Assembly (NCBI GenBank): GCA_039621445.1
Contig: CP154956.1
Coordinates: 66,046,257-66,110,256 of the forward strand
Length of the DNA stretch: 64,000 bases
From: Euglena gracilis
Lineage: Eukaryota > Euglenida > Euglenophyceae > Euglenales
Reading direction: 5' to 3'
The position numbers were made by a program, and so were the translations under genes. A model generated the notes under the pieces. The model worked only from the letters and a program-made list of their open reading frames with translations. It made no database searches and was not told the DNA's origin. Below, in pieces: positions 46,266 to 57,385 of this stretch. Numbering within the stretch: the first letter of the stretch is position 1; every line of letters begins with the position of its first letter.

Positions 46266-47799
46266 TTTTTTGTATATTTTGAAGAACTGAACCTATTTTT
46301 GGATAATTTTCTCACAAATCTCCAGTTTTACACCCATTTTGGCCATTATGGATCAGTTTTTGCTAATTTGGGGGCTATTTGTCACTGATTGGGGAAATAT
46401 TGGGCTAATTTGGGTCAATCTGAGCATTTTTTATGGCATTTTGGCCATTTTGCACCCTTTTGGTAATTTTGGGTCATTTTTCACAATCTTTTGTGGATTT
46501 TGTTGGCGTTTTTGGTTATTTCAAGCCATTTTAGGTCATTTTGGTTGCTTTTGGGGAGCCAATGGAGGCTTTATGGGGCACTTCCTTTTGATCTTGGCGA
46601 GACAATTCAGAAAATCATTGCATCCCTTCACATTTTTTCTGTGACGGATACCCCCCCCCCACCTATTTGCCGACCAGGGCCGACCAGGGCCGACCAGGGC
46701 CGACCAGAGCACCAAAATGGGAAGTGACCATAGGTGCCTGCCCATATGTCCCTCCCTCCATTTTCTTGACCATCCGAGTTTGGGGGAAACTCTGCGGGTC
46801 AACCAAAATGATTTTGCGCAAAGTGAAAAAAATGGCTTCTTCGCCCCCCCCCCCCCTAGGTTGCGAAGTCAACAGTTGGGTTGAGTTGGGAGGTTTCCAA
46901 AGGGGTTCTACCCATGATTTCGCTTTCTAGTTCAATTTTTTGGGGCATTGGACTTCAAAAAGGCGTAAGCGTCTCGGCCCCTTCGGGGCCAGGGGGACAA
47001 AATAAAGTCATTTTTGGTTGTACCACAAAAAAAATGTTCCTCGGCGCTTCGCGCCGGGAAAAAAAGGATGTGCTCCAAATTTTGTCAGTTCCTCGCCCCC
47101 CCCCGGGAAAAAATTGTTCCGACACCGCTGCCCCCCCCCAGTCTACCGTTTGGCACTCTTACAGTCCCTGGGCGTAAATTCCCCCCCCCTTGGAGGGTTT
47201 TTTGGGCTCTTGACCAGGGGGGGGGGAATTTTCGGCCGTTTCGGGCACTTTGTCCCGTCCCTTCTATTCTTTGAAGCCATGAAGCCTACTGGGATTCGGA
47301 ATTCATTTGCCGTATGTTGTGGGGTTGTTATGGTATATTCCCGAACACCTCTGTTCAGGGCGGTGGGTCTTGTTGATAGATACATGCCGGGGATGGTTCA
47401 ATGGACAAAAAACCCAAAAGATGCCAAGTCCTCGACCCAGGGGCCATGCAAGTGGTGAAGCTGTGCTGCCCTTGCATGCACAAAAAAAAGTCCCAACCCA
47501 CCTGCCTTAGCTGTTCCTCTGGGGCTGAAGGGGGGGGAGTTTTCGCCCGTTTCGGAGCCTTTTGCAAAACCAGGAAAATTCCCAAATTTCACGGGGGATT
47601 TTCGGGGGGGGGACAATTTACGCCCAGGGACTGTAGGTGCAAAAAAAAATGGTCTTTGAGGGGGTAGAACGCCCCAAAAAATTTTGGCCACTTTGCACTT
47701 TTAGGGGTGGATGAGGGTATGGATGTTGGTTCGGCAAAATTATCGTGGCTGTTGAGCAATGTCAAGTTGATGTGCTGTTGGTGGGGTTGTGGAACCATG
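46266..47799. other. Spacer without recognised gene
   Basis: 46320-46560 is T-rich with repeated TTTTGGCCATTTTG/TTTTGGGTCATTTT words. 46669-46712 is the second GGCCGACCAG array. Mini-hairpins GGCCCCTTCGGGGCC (46976) and GGCGCTTCGCGCC (47043) are present. TTACAGTCCCTGGGCGTAAATT at 47160 is inverted at 47612-47632, which suggests a ~480 bp foldback element. Confidence 0.5.
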
Positions 47800-48190
47800 T
47801 GTCATTTTTGAGGGGGTGGCCCCTGTGACCCCCCCCGTGACCCGAGAATCCTACCTTCAATTTTCATACAATGAATCCTGTGCGGCGTGCTTTGCAACAT
47901 CATGCACACTACATCCCGACTACCTCCAAAGTGGGGGGTTGGTACACCTCCCCCCTCTCCGAGGGGCTCGCCACGCCATTTCCCCCCTCCCCCCCCCCTA
48001 GCCGGACCCCCTCGCCACGCCACCTGAGACATTTTTGGTTTTGCAACCATGGTACACCCCTCCCCCCCCCTCGCGACGCCATTTCCCCCTCCCCCCCCCT
48101 ATTCGGACCCCCTCGCCACGGCCACGGCGTACCAACCCCCCAGTGGCATACTTACCCCGTTACCCCCCCCTACCAAGGCTGGATAGAGGC
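47800..48190. repeat. Fragment related to the GTCGGCCGAC element interior
   Basis: CCGTGACCCGAGAATCCTAC, CAATTTTCATACAATG, GCAACATCATG and CCCGACTACCTCCAAA occur in the same order as in the long element copy, but without its 3.5 kb insertion. C-run/TCGCCACGCCA units (48015-48120) also match 55020-55200. Confidence 0.65.
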
Positions 48191-49018
48191 ATAGAGGTAG
48201 AGGTCACCTCTACCTCCTCTATCCCTCCATGTCACCCCCATGTCAAAACCCTAACAAACGTGGCTCAAAGACGGAAAATTTGTACCAAACGAAGGCCATT
48301 TTTAAGAAAATTTTGGAATTGGCCATTTTTGTCACATACCTGTGATGACAATTTTTGAAACCCACCTGGATAATATTTCTCGTTTCTAACCTAATGGGAT
48401 ATGTTTTGTTGCAAACTTGCCAAATTTGAGGCATAGGGAATGTTTTATGGTGCCGTTTTATGGCATTTTATGGACACAGAGGTGACATAAAGGTGGAGGG
48501 AGAGGTAAAGGTGGAGGTGGTTCAGATAGAGGTTGAGGTTTTTTCATCAACCTTTACCTCTATCCAGCCCTGCCCCGAACCCCCCCCCCCGTGACCCCTC
48601 ATGACCCGCACCCCCTCAGTGCAAAGTGCAGCCAAGGATCGCTCTGAGCCGAAGTCCTTGGGGTGAGAGTGATGTTAAGGACTTTGCCCGTGACAATTCT
48701 TTGGATTTGCCCAGACCCCCCATGTGAGTGGGACACAAACAAAACGGTAGACAAGTGATTAAGGTCCATGGGTATTGCTTGGTTGAGGGGGGGGGGCACA
48801 GTAGCTCGATGGAGAAGCGTTCTTCAACGAGGAAAATTCAAAACCCCCGATGGGGAATTTTTCTGAATTGTCGGCTCTTTATTGATTGGACCAATAATCA
48901 GGCCGGTTTAGGTTGGAGGGTGGCCATTTTTTCTTTGAGGTGGTGGCGAGGGTGACCGGAAAATCTTTTTTTGGTTTGCCATTCCCTTTTTGCTTCCCGC
49001 TTGTTTTACTTGCCTTCA
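48191..49018. other. Spacer with GAGGT simple repeats
   Basis: GAGGTAGAGGTCACCTCTACC (48200) and GGTGGAGG/GAGGTTGAGG words (48480-48545) form loose dyads. No gene was recognised. A pyrimidine tract ending CTTGCCTTCAG closes the region just before the next start codon. Confidence 0.5.
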
Positions 49019-49024
49019 GGCAAG

Positions 49025-49171
49025 ATGACAGATTCTGTTGCACTTGACGATGTTCGTATTCAATGCATTCAACCTTTGGTGCCTCCATCTTGTGTGATGG
49101 ATGTATTACCACTTGAAGAAAGAGATGTTGAATTCATTTCTGATGCAAGAGTGCAAATCTCTAGGATTTTG
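49025..49171 (+). CDS. DAHP-synthase-like (type I, AroG/ARO3-ARO4 family), exon 1
   Basis: 49 codons: MTDSVALDDVRIQCIQPLVP, PSCVMDVLPLEERDVEFISD, ARVQISRIL. The order DD.RI..I..L.PP....D..P......FI..AR..I..IL is the N-terminus of type I 3-deoxy-7-phosphoheptulonate synthases, the entry enzyme of the shikimate pathway. TTGCCTTCAG ends five bases before the ATG, a likely trans-splice acceptor. The exon ends at a nonconventional intron: CAGTTGGC (49176-49183) is the perfect complement of GCCAACTG ahead of exon 2. Confidence 0.65.
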
Positions 49172-51061
49172 CTCACAGTTGGCATTCCAATTTTGTTCAA
49201 GGAACACCAAACAGGCTGGATTGAGGAATTCAGGTTGAGGTGAGGTGCAGTTGAGGTTAAGGTTTTCCAACCTCAATGTCCTCAATGTCACCTTTATGTC
49301 AATATCCAAAGGGAAAAAGGGTCCACGACAATTTTTGAAACAAAGAGAGGCAAAGTACCTTGAATTCAAAAAAAATTAGCAATTGGGCACTCATCTCAAG
49401 TTTTATGATCGCAATCCCACATATTTTTCTTGTTTCAAACCCACATGCGTTTGCACGTTGGCACAAACTTACCGAACTTGCCTTTGAGGAGGGTTTCACA
49501 AAGATGCAATTTTTTCCCCAATTGATGCCTTTTGTGAACACCGTTTTCTGAATTTGGACATTGAGGTAACATTGAGGTTGAGGTTGCGGTTGAGGTTGTC
49601 GACATTGAGGTTGAGGCTTTTTTTTTTGCAAATCTCAACCTCAATGTAGCCCAACGGAGCCCAGGCACAGGAGGGGATCCCGCAGAGGTTCGGCAGCCAC
49701 CCCCCCCCCCCTGGTGGTCGGACCCCCTCGGCACGGCAAAATGGGGACCCCCCCTGGTCAGCCGACCCCCTTGGCAAGGCATGCCGAATCATACCAATGA
49801 ATTTTCCTTTGGGAAATTCCGGCTGTCCGCCACAGTTGACCCCCCCCCTGGGGGACTGACCCCCTCGGCACGGCAAAATGGGGAGGTTAGGCAGGGGTGG
49901 GGGGGGAGCTGTGGACCCCCCGGTGAAGTTCACCGGTGAACATTCACCGGGGGGGAGGGGGGGGTACTTTCGACGGTGAAGTTCACCGGTGAAGTTCACC
50001 GGTGAACTTCACCGTTTTGATGGTTGGGGGTGAAATTTTCATGGGTAAAATTTTGCTCCTTTCCTCTCAAAATGGTCATTTTGAGGTTGATGCTTCATGG
50101 AATTTTATCGAAATTTCCGAAAACTTGTCCAAAATGTCATTTTTTGTCCATTTTTGGCCAAAAAGTGCTCTCTTGGTGAACTTCACCGGTGAAGTTCACC
50201 GATGGGTTAGGCAGAGGGGGGGGGGAGGGGGTCTGGGACCCCCCGGTGAACTTTCAAACGGTGAACTTCACCATAGGGGGGGGGAGGGGGGTCAAAATGA
50301 CTAAAGTCTACTGCCTGATCTCCTGGGGACCCCCCCCCATTTTGCCGTGGTGGCCGAGGGTCCTCGTTAGACGTGCCGAACCTCCCACGGGACCCCCTAT
50401 CGAGTTGCGAACTCAACCGGACCAGTCGAGTTCGAGGGGGGTAAGGGGGTCCGGGGTCTAGACTAGCCATGTACAGGGGCCTCTGTCAAGTTCCGAAATC
50501 AACCAGACAAGGGGGACCCATAGTGGGCATTTTTTTTGTTTTTTTTAAAAAAAACAAAACAACGTGTTTTTTTTAAAAAAAACAGTAAAAAGAACATCAA
50601 AAAAAACAAAAGGAAAATTTCATTGAAAAAACTCGTTATGAAACTCCCAAACCATACTTTGAATCCTACTAAGTTCAAAAATGCCAAAAATGGTCAAAAA
50701 CATCCAAAAATGCAACAAAATGGAATTTTATGACTTTTTTCATTTTTTTGTGCAGGGAAATTTTTGGCAGAAATTACCCAAAAGTTGCCAAAAATCATCG
50801 AAAATGTGCATTCAAAAAATTTTCCATGCAAAACCCACTGGCGTTTTTTTTTGTTTTTTTTAAAAAAAACATTGTTAGAATTAAAAAAAAAACAAAAAAA
50901 ACAACGTCAAAAAAAACAGGCCGGCCCACTATGGGGGGACCCCCAACACCAAACTGCACCAAACTTGAAAGTGAATTCTGCCAAAAAGACAAAAGAGCTT
51001 TCTGAAACAAGGTTTGTCCAAAAATAAAGAAATTTAAAGAAAAGTTGTGCCAACTGTGATT
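49172..51061 (+). other. Nonconventional intron of the DAHP-synthase-like gene
   Basis: CAGTTGGC sits 4-5 bases inside the 5' end and GCCAACTG sits with CTG at -8 to -6 of the 3' end (51049-51056), an 8-base perfect pair. Excision joins ISRIL to SNGEDDR in frame. The 5' cut is uncertain by a base. The intron holds GAGGTTGAGG repeats (49560-49640) and most of the first tandem unit. Confidence 0.6.
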
Positions 51062-51229
51062 TCAAATGGCGAAGACGATCGAATCATTGTGTTTTCGGGG
51101 CCTGATTGTGTTCATGATAAAAATGGAGCAATGGCTTATGCAAACATGCTCCTGAAGGTCAAAGAGGTTTGTCCTCAACACTTAATTGTCCCCTTGGTTC
51201 AATTAGGAATCCCCTCAACAATGGAGGTT
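51062..51229 (+). CDS. DAHP-synthase-like exon 2, copy 1
   Basis: Encodes SNGEDDRIIVFSGPDCVHDK, NGAMAYANMLLKVKEVCPQ and HLIVPLVQLG. This corresponds to family G.DDRL.VV.GPCSIHD...A..YA..L......... In the family the cysteine of GPCSIHD binds the metal; here the motif is GPDCVHD, with the cysteine one place later. The following EKPRT-type block is not recognisable, so activity is doubtful. The 3' border is not determined. Confidence 0.6.
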
Positions 51230-52586
51230 CGGCAGCCACCACCCCCCTTGTTGGTCGGACCCCCTCGGCACGGCAAAATGGGGACCCCCCCGGCACGGCA
51301 TGCTGAACCATACCAATGAATTTTCCTTTGGGAAATTCCGGCTGTCCGCCACAGTTGACCCCCCCCCTGGGGACTGACCCCCTCGGCACGGCAAAATGGG
51401 GAGGTTAGGCAGGGGTGGGGGGGGGGAGCTGTGGACCCCCCGGTGAAGTTCACCGGTGAACATTCACCGGGGGGGAGGGGGGGGTACTTTCGACGGTGAA
51501 GTTCACCGGTGAAGTTCACCGGTGAACTTCACCGTTTTGATGGTTGGGGGTGAAATTTTCATGGTAAAATTTTGCTCCTTTCCTCTCAAAATGGTCATTT
51601 TGAGGTTGATGCTTCATGGAATTTTATCGAAATTTCCGAAAACTTGCCCAAAATGTCATTTTTTGTCCATTTTTGGCCAAAAAGTGCTCTCTTGGTGAAC
51701 TTCACCGGTGAAGTTCACCGATGGGTTAGGCAGAGGGGGGGGGGAGGGGGTCTGGGACCCCCCGGTGAACTTTCAAACGGTGAACTTCACCATAGGGGGG
51801 GGGGGGGAGGGGGGTCAAAATGACCAAAGTCTACTGCCTGATCTCCTGGGGACCCCCCCCCCATTTTGCCGTGGTGGCCGAGGGTCCTCGTTAGACGTGC
51901 CGAACCTCCCACGGGACCCCCTATCGAGTTGCGAACTCAACCGGACCAGTCGAGTTCGAGGGGGGTAAGGGGGTCCGGGGTCTAGACTAGCCATGTACAG
52001 GGGCCTCTGTCAAGTTCCGAAATCAACCAGACAAGGGGGACCCATAGTGGGCATTTTTTTTGTTTTTTTTAAAAAAAAACAAAACAACGTGTTTTTTTTA
52101 AAAAAAACAGTAAAAAGAACATCAAAAAAAACAAAAGGAAAATTTCATTGAAAAAACTCGTTATGAAACTCCCAAACCATACTTTGAATCCTACTAAGTT
52201 CAAAAATGCCAAAAATGGTCAAAAACATCCAAAAATGCAACAAAATGGAATTTTATGACTTTTTTCATTTTTTTGTGCAGGGAAATTTTTGGCAGAAATT
52301 ACCCAAAAGTTGCCAAAAATCATCGAAAATGTGCATTCAAAAAATTTTCCATGCAAAACCCACTGGCGTTTTTTTTTGTTTTTTTTAAAAAAAACATTGT
52401 TAGAATTAAAAAAAAAACAAAAAAAACAACGTCAAAAAAAACAGGCCGGCCCACTATGGGGGGACCCCCAACACCAAACTGCACCAAACTTGAAAGTGAA
52501 TTCTGCCAAAAAGACAAAAGAGCTTTCTGAAACAAGGTTTGTCCAAAAATAAAGAAATTTAAAGAAAAGTTGTGCCAACTGTGATT

Positions 52587-52754
52587 TCAAATGGCGAAGA
52601 CGATCGAATCATTGTGTTTTCGGGGCCTGATTGTGTTCATGATAAAAATGGAGCAATGGCTTATGCAAACATGCTCCTGAAGGTCAAAGAGGTTTGTCCT
52701 CAACACTTAATTGTCCCCTTGGTTCAATTAGGAATCCCCTCAACAATGGAGGTT
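52587..52754 (+). CDS. DAHP-synthase-like exon 2, copy 2
   Basis: Same sequence as copy 1, including the GPDCVHD motif and the GCCAACTG intron-end word 13 bases before it. It is an extra copy created by the tandem duplication; it could serve as an alternative or repeated exon. Confidence 0.5.
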
Positions 52755-53819
52755 CGGCAGCCACCACCCCCCTTGTTGGTCGGACCCCCTCGGCACGGCA
52801 AAATGGGGACCCCCCCCGCACGGCTGAACCATACCAATGAATTTTCCTTTGGGAAATTCCGGCTGTCCGCCACAGTTGACCCCCCCCCTGGGGACTGACC
52901 CCCTCGGCACGGCAAAATGGGGAGGTTAGGCAGGGGTGGGGGGGGGGAGCTGTGGACCCCCCGGTGAAGTTCACCGGTGAACATTCACCGGGGGGGAGGG
53001 GGGGGTACTTTCGACGGTGAAGTTCACCGGTGAAGTTCACCGGTGAACTTCACCGTTTTGATGGTTGGGGGTGAAATTTTCATGGTAAAATTTTGCTCCT
53101 TTCCTCTCAAAATGGTCATTTTGAGGTTGATGCTTCATGGAATTTTATCGAAATTTCCGAAAACTTGCCCAAAATGTCATTTTTTGTCCATTTTTGGCCA
53201 AAAAGTGCTCTCTTGGTGAACTTCACCGGTGAAGTTCACCGATGGGTTAGGCAGAGGGGGGGGGGGAGGGGGTCTGGGACCCCCCGGTGAACTTTCAAAC
53301 GGTGAACTTCACCATAGGGGGGGGAGGGGGGTCAAAATGACCAAAGTCTACTGCCTGATCTCCTGGGGACCCCCCCCCATTTTGCCGTGGTGGCCGAGGG
53401 TCCTCGTTAGACGTGCCGAACCTCCCACGGGACCCCCTATCGAGTTGCGAACTCAACCGGACCAGTCGAGTTCGAGGGGGGTAAGGGGGTCCGGGGTCTA
53501 GACTAGCCATGTACAGGGGCCTCTGTCAAGTTCCGAAATCAACCAGACAAGGGGGACCCATAGTGGGCATTTTTTTTGTTTTTTTAAAAAAAACAAAACA
53601 ACGTGTTTTTTTTAAAAAAACAGTAAAAAAAACAATAGAATTAAAAAAAACAAAAAAAACAACGTCAAAAAAAACAGGCCGGCCCACTATGGGGGGACCC
53701 CCAACACCAAACTGCACCAAATTTGAAAGTGAATTCTGCCAAAAAGACAAAAGAGCTTTCTGAAACAAGGTTTGTCCAAAAATAAAGAAATTTAAAGAAA
53801 AGTTGTGCCAACTGTGATT

Positions 53820-53987
53820 TCAAATGGCGAAGACGATCGAATCATTGTGTTTTCGGGGCCTGATTGTGTTCATGATAAAAATGGAGCAATGGCTTATGCA
53901 AACATGCTCCTGAAGGTCAAAGAGGTTTGTCCTCAACACTTAATTGTCCCCTTGGTTCAATTAGGAATCCCCTCAACAATGGAGGTT
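53820..53987 (+). CDS. DAHP-synthase-like exon 2, copy 3
   Basis: Same coding sequence as copies 1 and 2, again with GCCAACTG upstream. Only a partial unit follows, so this is the last copy. No downstream exon with the remaining DAHP-synthase motifs was found to the end of the window. Confidence 0.5.
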
Positions 53988-54124
53988 TGGCAGCCACCCC
54001 CCCCCCTTGTTGGTCGGACCCCCTCGGCACGGCAAAATGGGGACCCCCCCGGCACGGCATGCTGAACCATACCAATGAATTTTCCTTTGGGAAATTCTGG
54101 CAGTCTGCCACGGTGGACCCCCCC

Positions 54125-55347
54125 CTGGGGCGGTAGACTGGGGGGGGGGTAGTGGGTAGTCGGTCGACTAGTCGGCCGACTAATGGTCAGTAGCTAGTCT
54201 GGGGGTGGTGGGTAGTCGGCCGACTAGTCGGCGAAATACCCACTCTAATGTACAAACGGGTCAAAACCGCCGACTTTTAAGCGCCCCCCCCCCATGAACA
54301 AAATACTATGCAAACTAGTCGGTGGCTAGTCGGTGGTCATAAAAATGGTCTGCGGCGGGCCCAAATCACCCGGAAATGGTCCAGATGGGTCCAAATAAGT
54401 GCCTTACACCAACATAAACACCCTCAGATGGAAATCTTTGGTCGGTGGGGGTCGGTGGGCCTTTGATGGGGGTCCGGAGGTGTAAAAAATCAATGATGAA
54501 ACAGGGATTACATGAAAATCCTTTAGAAATGCAAGCATTCTGCATTACGAGGGGCAGAAAACTCCCTCCACCCCCACCCGAGCCACAAATAACAAAATCC
54601 CTTCTGTGTTGGCAACATACTGGGGGGCTAAGTCATTTTTGTGGCTCACTTTGGCATAGGCGGGGGGGGGGCTCCCCCCCGCACCCCCCCCCTGAAATAA
54701 CAAAATCCCTTCTATGTTGGCAACATACTTGGAGGGCTAAGTCCTTTTTGTGCGAAATTTTGACATAGGCGGGGGGGCTCCGTCCCCCCGCGGGTACATG
54801 GAAAATCCAATGGAGAGAGGTGTTCTTTTGCCAAAAGTGGCCCAATGGACATTTCCCCCCCATGCTTTTGCATATTCACCCCCGATTGAGGGGTTCTGGA
54901 GCCATTTGGGTGGGTTTTGACTAGTGTTGAGGTGATTTGGACAAAATTTTTTTCAGGGGGGCTTAAAAGTCGGCGATACTGACCCGTGAGTACATTAGAG
55001 TGGGGGGTTGGTACACCCCTCCCCCCCCCCTCCGAGGGGCTCGCCACGCCATTTCCCCCCCCCCTAGCCGAACCCCCTTGCCACGCCACCTATTACATTT
55101 TTGGTTTTGCAACCATGGCACACCCCTCCCCCCCCATCCGAGACCCCCTCGCCACGCCATTCCCCCCCCCTCCCCCCCCTATTCGGACCCCCTCGCCACG
55201 GTGTACCAACCCCCCAGTGGGTAGTCGGCCGACTACCCACTGCCCCCCCCCACCCCGTCTCGCCGACTAGTTACCGACCAGGCCTAGTCCGACCAATTGG
55301 GTAGTCGGCTGACTACCCACTACCCCCCCCCCCAGTCTACCGTCCGG
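54125..55347. mobile_element. GTCGGCCGAC TIR element, short copy (1.2 kb)
   Basis: The left end GGCGGTAGACTGGGG is inverted at the right end (CCCCAGTCTACCGTCC). ACCGCCGACTTTTAAG (54270) is inverted at 54962. The interior matches both ends of the 35301-40574 copy but lacks its insertions, so it looks like an internally shorter, nonautonomous relative. Its right half has gained C-run/CTCGCCACGCCA units. Confidence 0.75.
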
Positions 55348-56160
55348 CACTCCCCTGGGGGAATGACCCCCTTGGCACAGCAAAATGGGGACCCCCCGGT
55401 GGCTGAGGGTCCTCGTCAGACGTGCCGAACCTCCAACCCATTGGGAAATTACCACCATGCCCCCATATAAGGGAGCCAAAATCCCAGGGGGGGGAAAAAT
55501 GGCATGGCGAGGGGGTCGGTGAGGGGGGGGGAGGGGTGTGCCGACCCCCCAAAAAGTCAGTCGCGGTTTCTGCTGTTGCATGGTTTCCCACGAACTCAGC
55601 CATCGTAGTCAATAAATTCACGGTTTTGTGCCTTGGAGATCAATGTTGACCTTTTTCAAACGCTACCCTACGCTGCATACCCTGGTGCCTGCCCTGAAAT
55701 TCGTGTTCACGTTCAGCGCCTACCCCGAAATACGTGTTCAGGTTCGGCCCCTGCCCAATCACGATTTCCGGTCGGAGAACCGGAGGACGCCCCCGTTTTC
55801 GCAGTGACAACCCCGTTTTCGCTTATTGAAAAGGGAGGGTGCCTGCAAGTTTGTACCATGCCCCCCCCCCATATAAGACCCCCCCCTGGCCGGCCGAAGG
55901 CCAGCCCTTTGGCCGAGACCGACCCCCCCCCTCCCACCCCCTTTTCGGACCCCCTCGCCACGCCATGTCAGGCCCACCTCGCCACACCTTGCGAACAAGG
56001 AAAACCAAAGGAATTTGGCGCCGAAGGTGCCAAAGAAAAGTTTTTGTTGTTGTTTTATTTTTTGACACTCATGTTTGCAGATTGAAAATGGACCATGATG
56101 CACAAAACGCTAATGCCCTTATGAATGAAAGCCATGAGATTGATGGGCAATGGGCAAGGA
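55348..56160. other. Spacer with CCTGAAATTCGTGTTCA repeats
   Basis: GCCTGCCCTGAAATTCGTGT and two diverged units lie at 55687-55765; their inverse (CACGAATTTCAGGGCAGGC) is repeated at 58720-58940. TTTGGCGCCGAAGGTGCCAAA at 56015 is a mini-hairpin. No gene was recognised. Confidence 0.5.
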
Positions 56161-56199
56161 TTCACTGAATGGGGATCGGGACTATGATCGGGACTGCAA

Positions 56200-56395
56200 A
56201 CATATTTTTTCATCCTTTTTTTTTTGGCAAAGATGACCAAAAAGCCCGCAAAAATGACCAAGAATGTGCATTCAATTTTTTTTCGGTGCAAAACCTTGTG
56301 GACGTTTTTTCTTGTTTTTTTAAAAAAAACATTGTTAAAATAAAAAAAATAAAAAAACAACATTCAAAAAAAACAAGTTGCCAACTATGGTCCCA
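56200..56395. repeat. Diverged copy of the T-run/A-run module
   Basis: AATGTGCATTCAA, TGCAAAACC(T/C), the TTTTTTTAAAAAAAACATTGTTA word and the ACAACATTCAAAAAAAACA word parallel 50800-50925 in each tandem unit. A diverged solo copy exists outside the array. Confidence 0.65.
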
Positions 56396-56508
56396 CCCAT
56401 GTAGAGTCCGGAACTAAACTAAACAAGGGGGGTCCAAAAATGAACGGAACTGGACTGCCGAGCCCAGTGAATCTGTGATGATGGGATCAAGTGGACGCAG
56501 CTCTCTAA

Positions 56509-57132
56509 GTGCCTGAGTTGGGTTGGTGGGAGGATGCTGCTGGGGGTGCCACTATGGTCATCCCCAAAAACGGATTTGAACCACCATTGCGAAAAAAATT
56601 TTCCCTCTGCACAATGGTGCATGCGACCTGTGCAGGGCGTATTTGGCCGCGTGGGTATTTGAAGGTGTACCCGAAAGATGGGCAGTTCGAATTTTTGGTC
56701 CCACGGCAACATCAAGGGCAAATGCATAATAGGTACGTGCGAAGCCTCGTTCGCCGAGGATTGGAACATTTGTCCATGGTGATGGTGGAAATCAATATGC
56801 TACATTCACAGCATCCAAACAACCACACGCCGCATTTTTCCAGCTTTGTTCTCAGGAACAGGCCTTTTTTTCCTTTTCACAAAAAACCTTCCAAAAAAAA
56901 GAGCCTATTGGAAAGTTTGGCCACTTTTCCTATGGTGGTGGAGAATGGACCAAACCGTTTTCAACCCAAGTACTCATCCGCAGTCGTCAAATTTCAAGCT
57001 GTTATTTCAAACCTCGGCCTGATGGCATTTTTTTTTTCGGCAGACCCCGCGCACCACTCCCCCCCCCCTCCGGGAGTGCCAGACGGTACAATTATGGGCG
57101 GGGGTCAATTATGGGGGGGGTACTCTCAATAA
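56509..57132 (+). CDS. Hypothetical ORF, 207 codons, doubtful
   Basis: The middle portion (WPRGYLKVYPKDGQFEFLVP, then RYVRSLVRRGLEHLSMVMVE) has balanced composition, and a GTACGTGC donor follows AATAG at 56731. No domain was recognised. The opposite strand is also open across the first half, and the last 30 codons are poly-C repeat. It could hold one real exon. Confidence 0.25.
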   Translation: MPELGWWEDAAGGATMVIPKNGFEPPLRKKFSLCTMVHATCAGRIWPRGYLKVYPKDGQFEFLVPRQHQGQMHNRYVRSLVRRGLEHLSMVMVEINMLHSQHPNNHTPHFSSFVLRNRPFFPFHKKPSKKKSLLESLATFPMVVENGPNRFQPKYSSAVVKFQAVISNLGLMAFFFSADPAHHSPPPPGVPDGTIMGGGQLWGGYSQ

Positions 57133-57385
57133 GTACAATGGAGCATAATGGGGGGGGCATGGATCCACTAGTGCGTGCCTTCATAAACCCACTTTGCCGG
57201 GCAGCCATTCTCAATTATGGGGGGGTCCAATTTTTTTTCCCGGGGCTTTTTCTCAATAATGGGCGGTCAATTATGGGGGGGTATATTGTTCCATTTCTGA
57301 CCAAAGGGGGGTCGGCACGCCATGGCGAGGGGTCCGGCTTGGGGGGGTTTGGCGTGGCGAGGGGGTCCCGGAGGGGGCGCATGGC

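Larger units (their letters stand above)
49686..54123. repeat. Tandem repeat: three ~1.5 kb units plus a partial fourth
   Basis: The word AGGTT(C/T)GGCAGCC opens units at 49686, 51225, 52750 and 53983, giving lengths of about 1539, 1525 and 1233. Units 1 and 2 are nearly identical; unit 3 lacks about 290 bases between two A-runs. Each unit contains GGTGAAGTTCACCGGTGAAC palindromes, T-run/A-run hairpins, the GTTGCGAACTCAACCGGACC word and, at its end, one copy of DAHP-synthase-like exon 2. The near-identity implies recent duplication. Confidence 0.9.
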
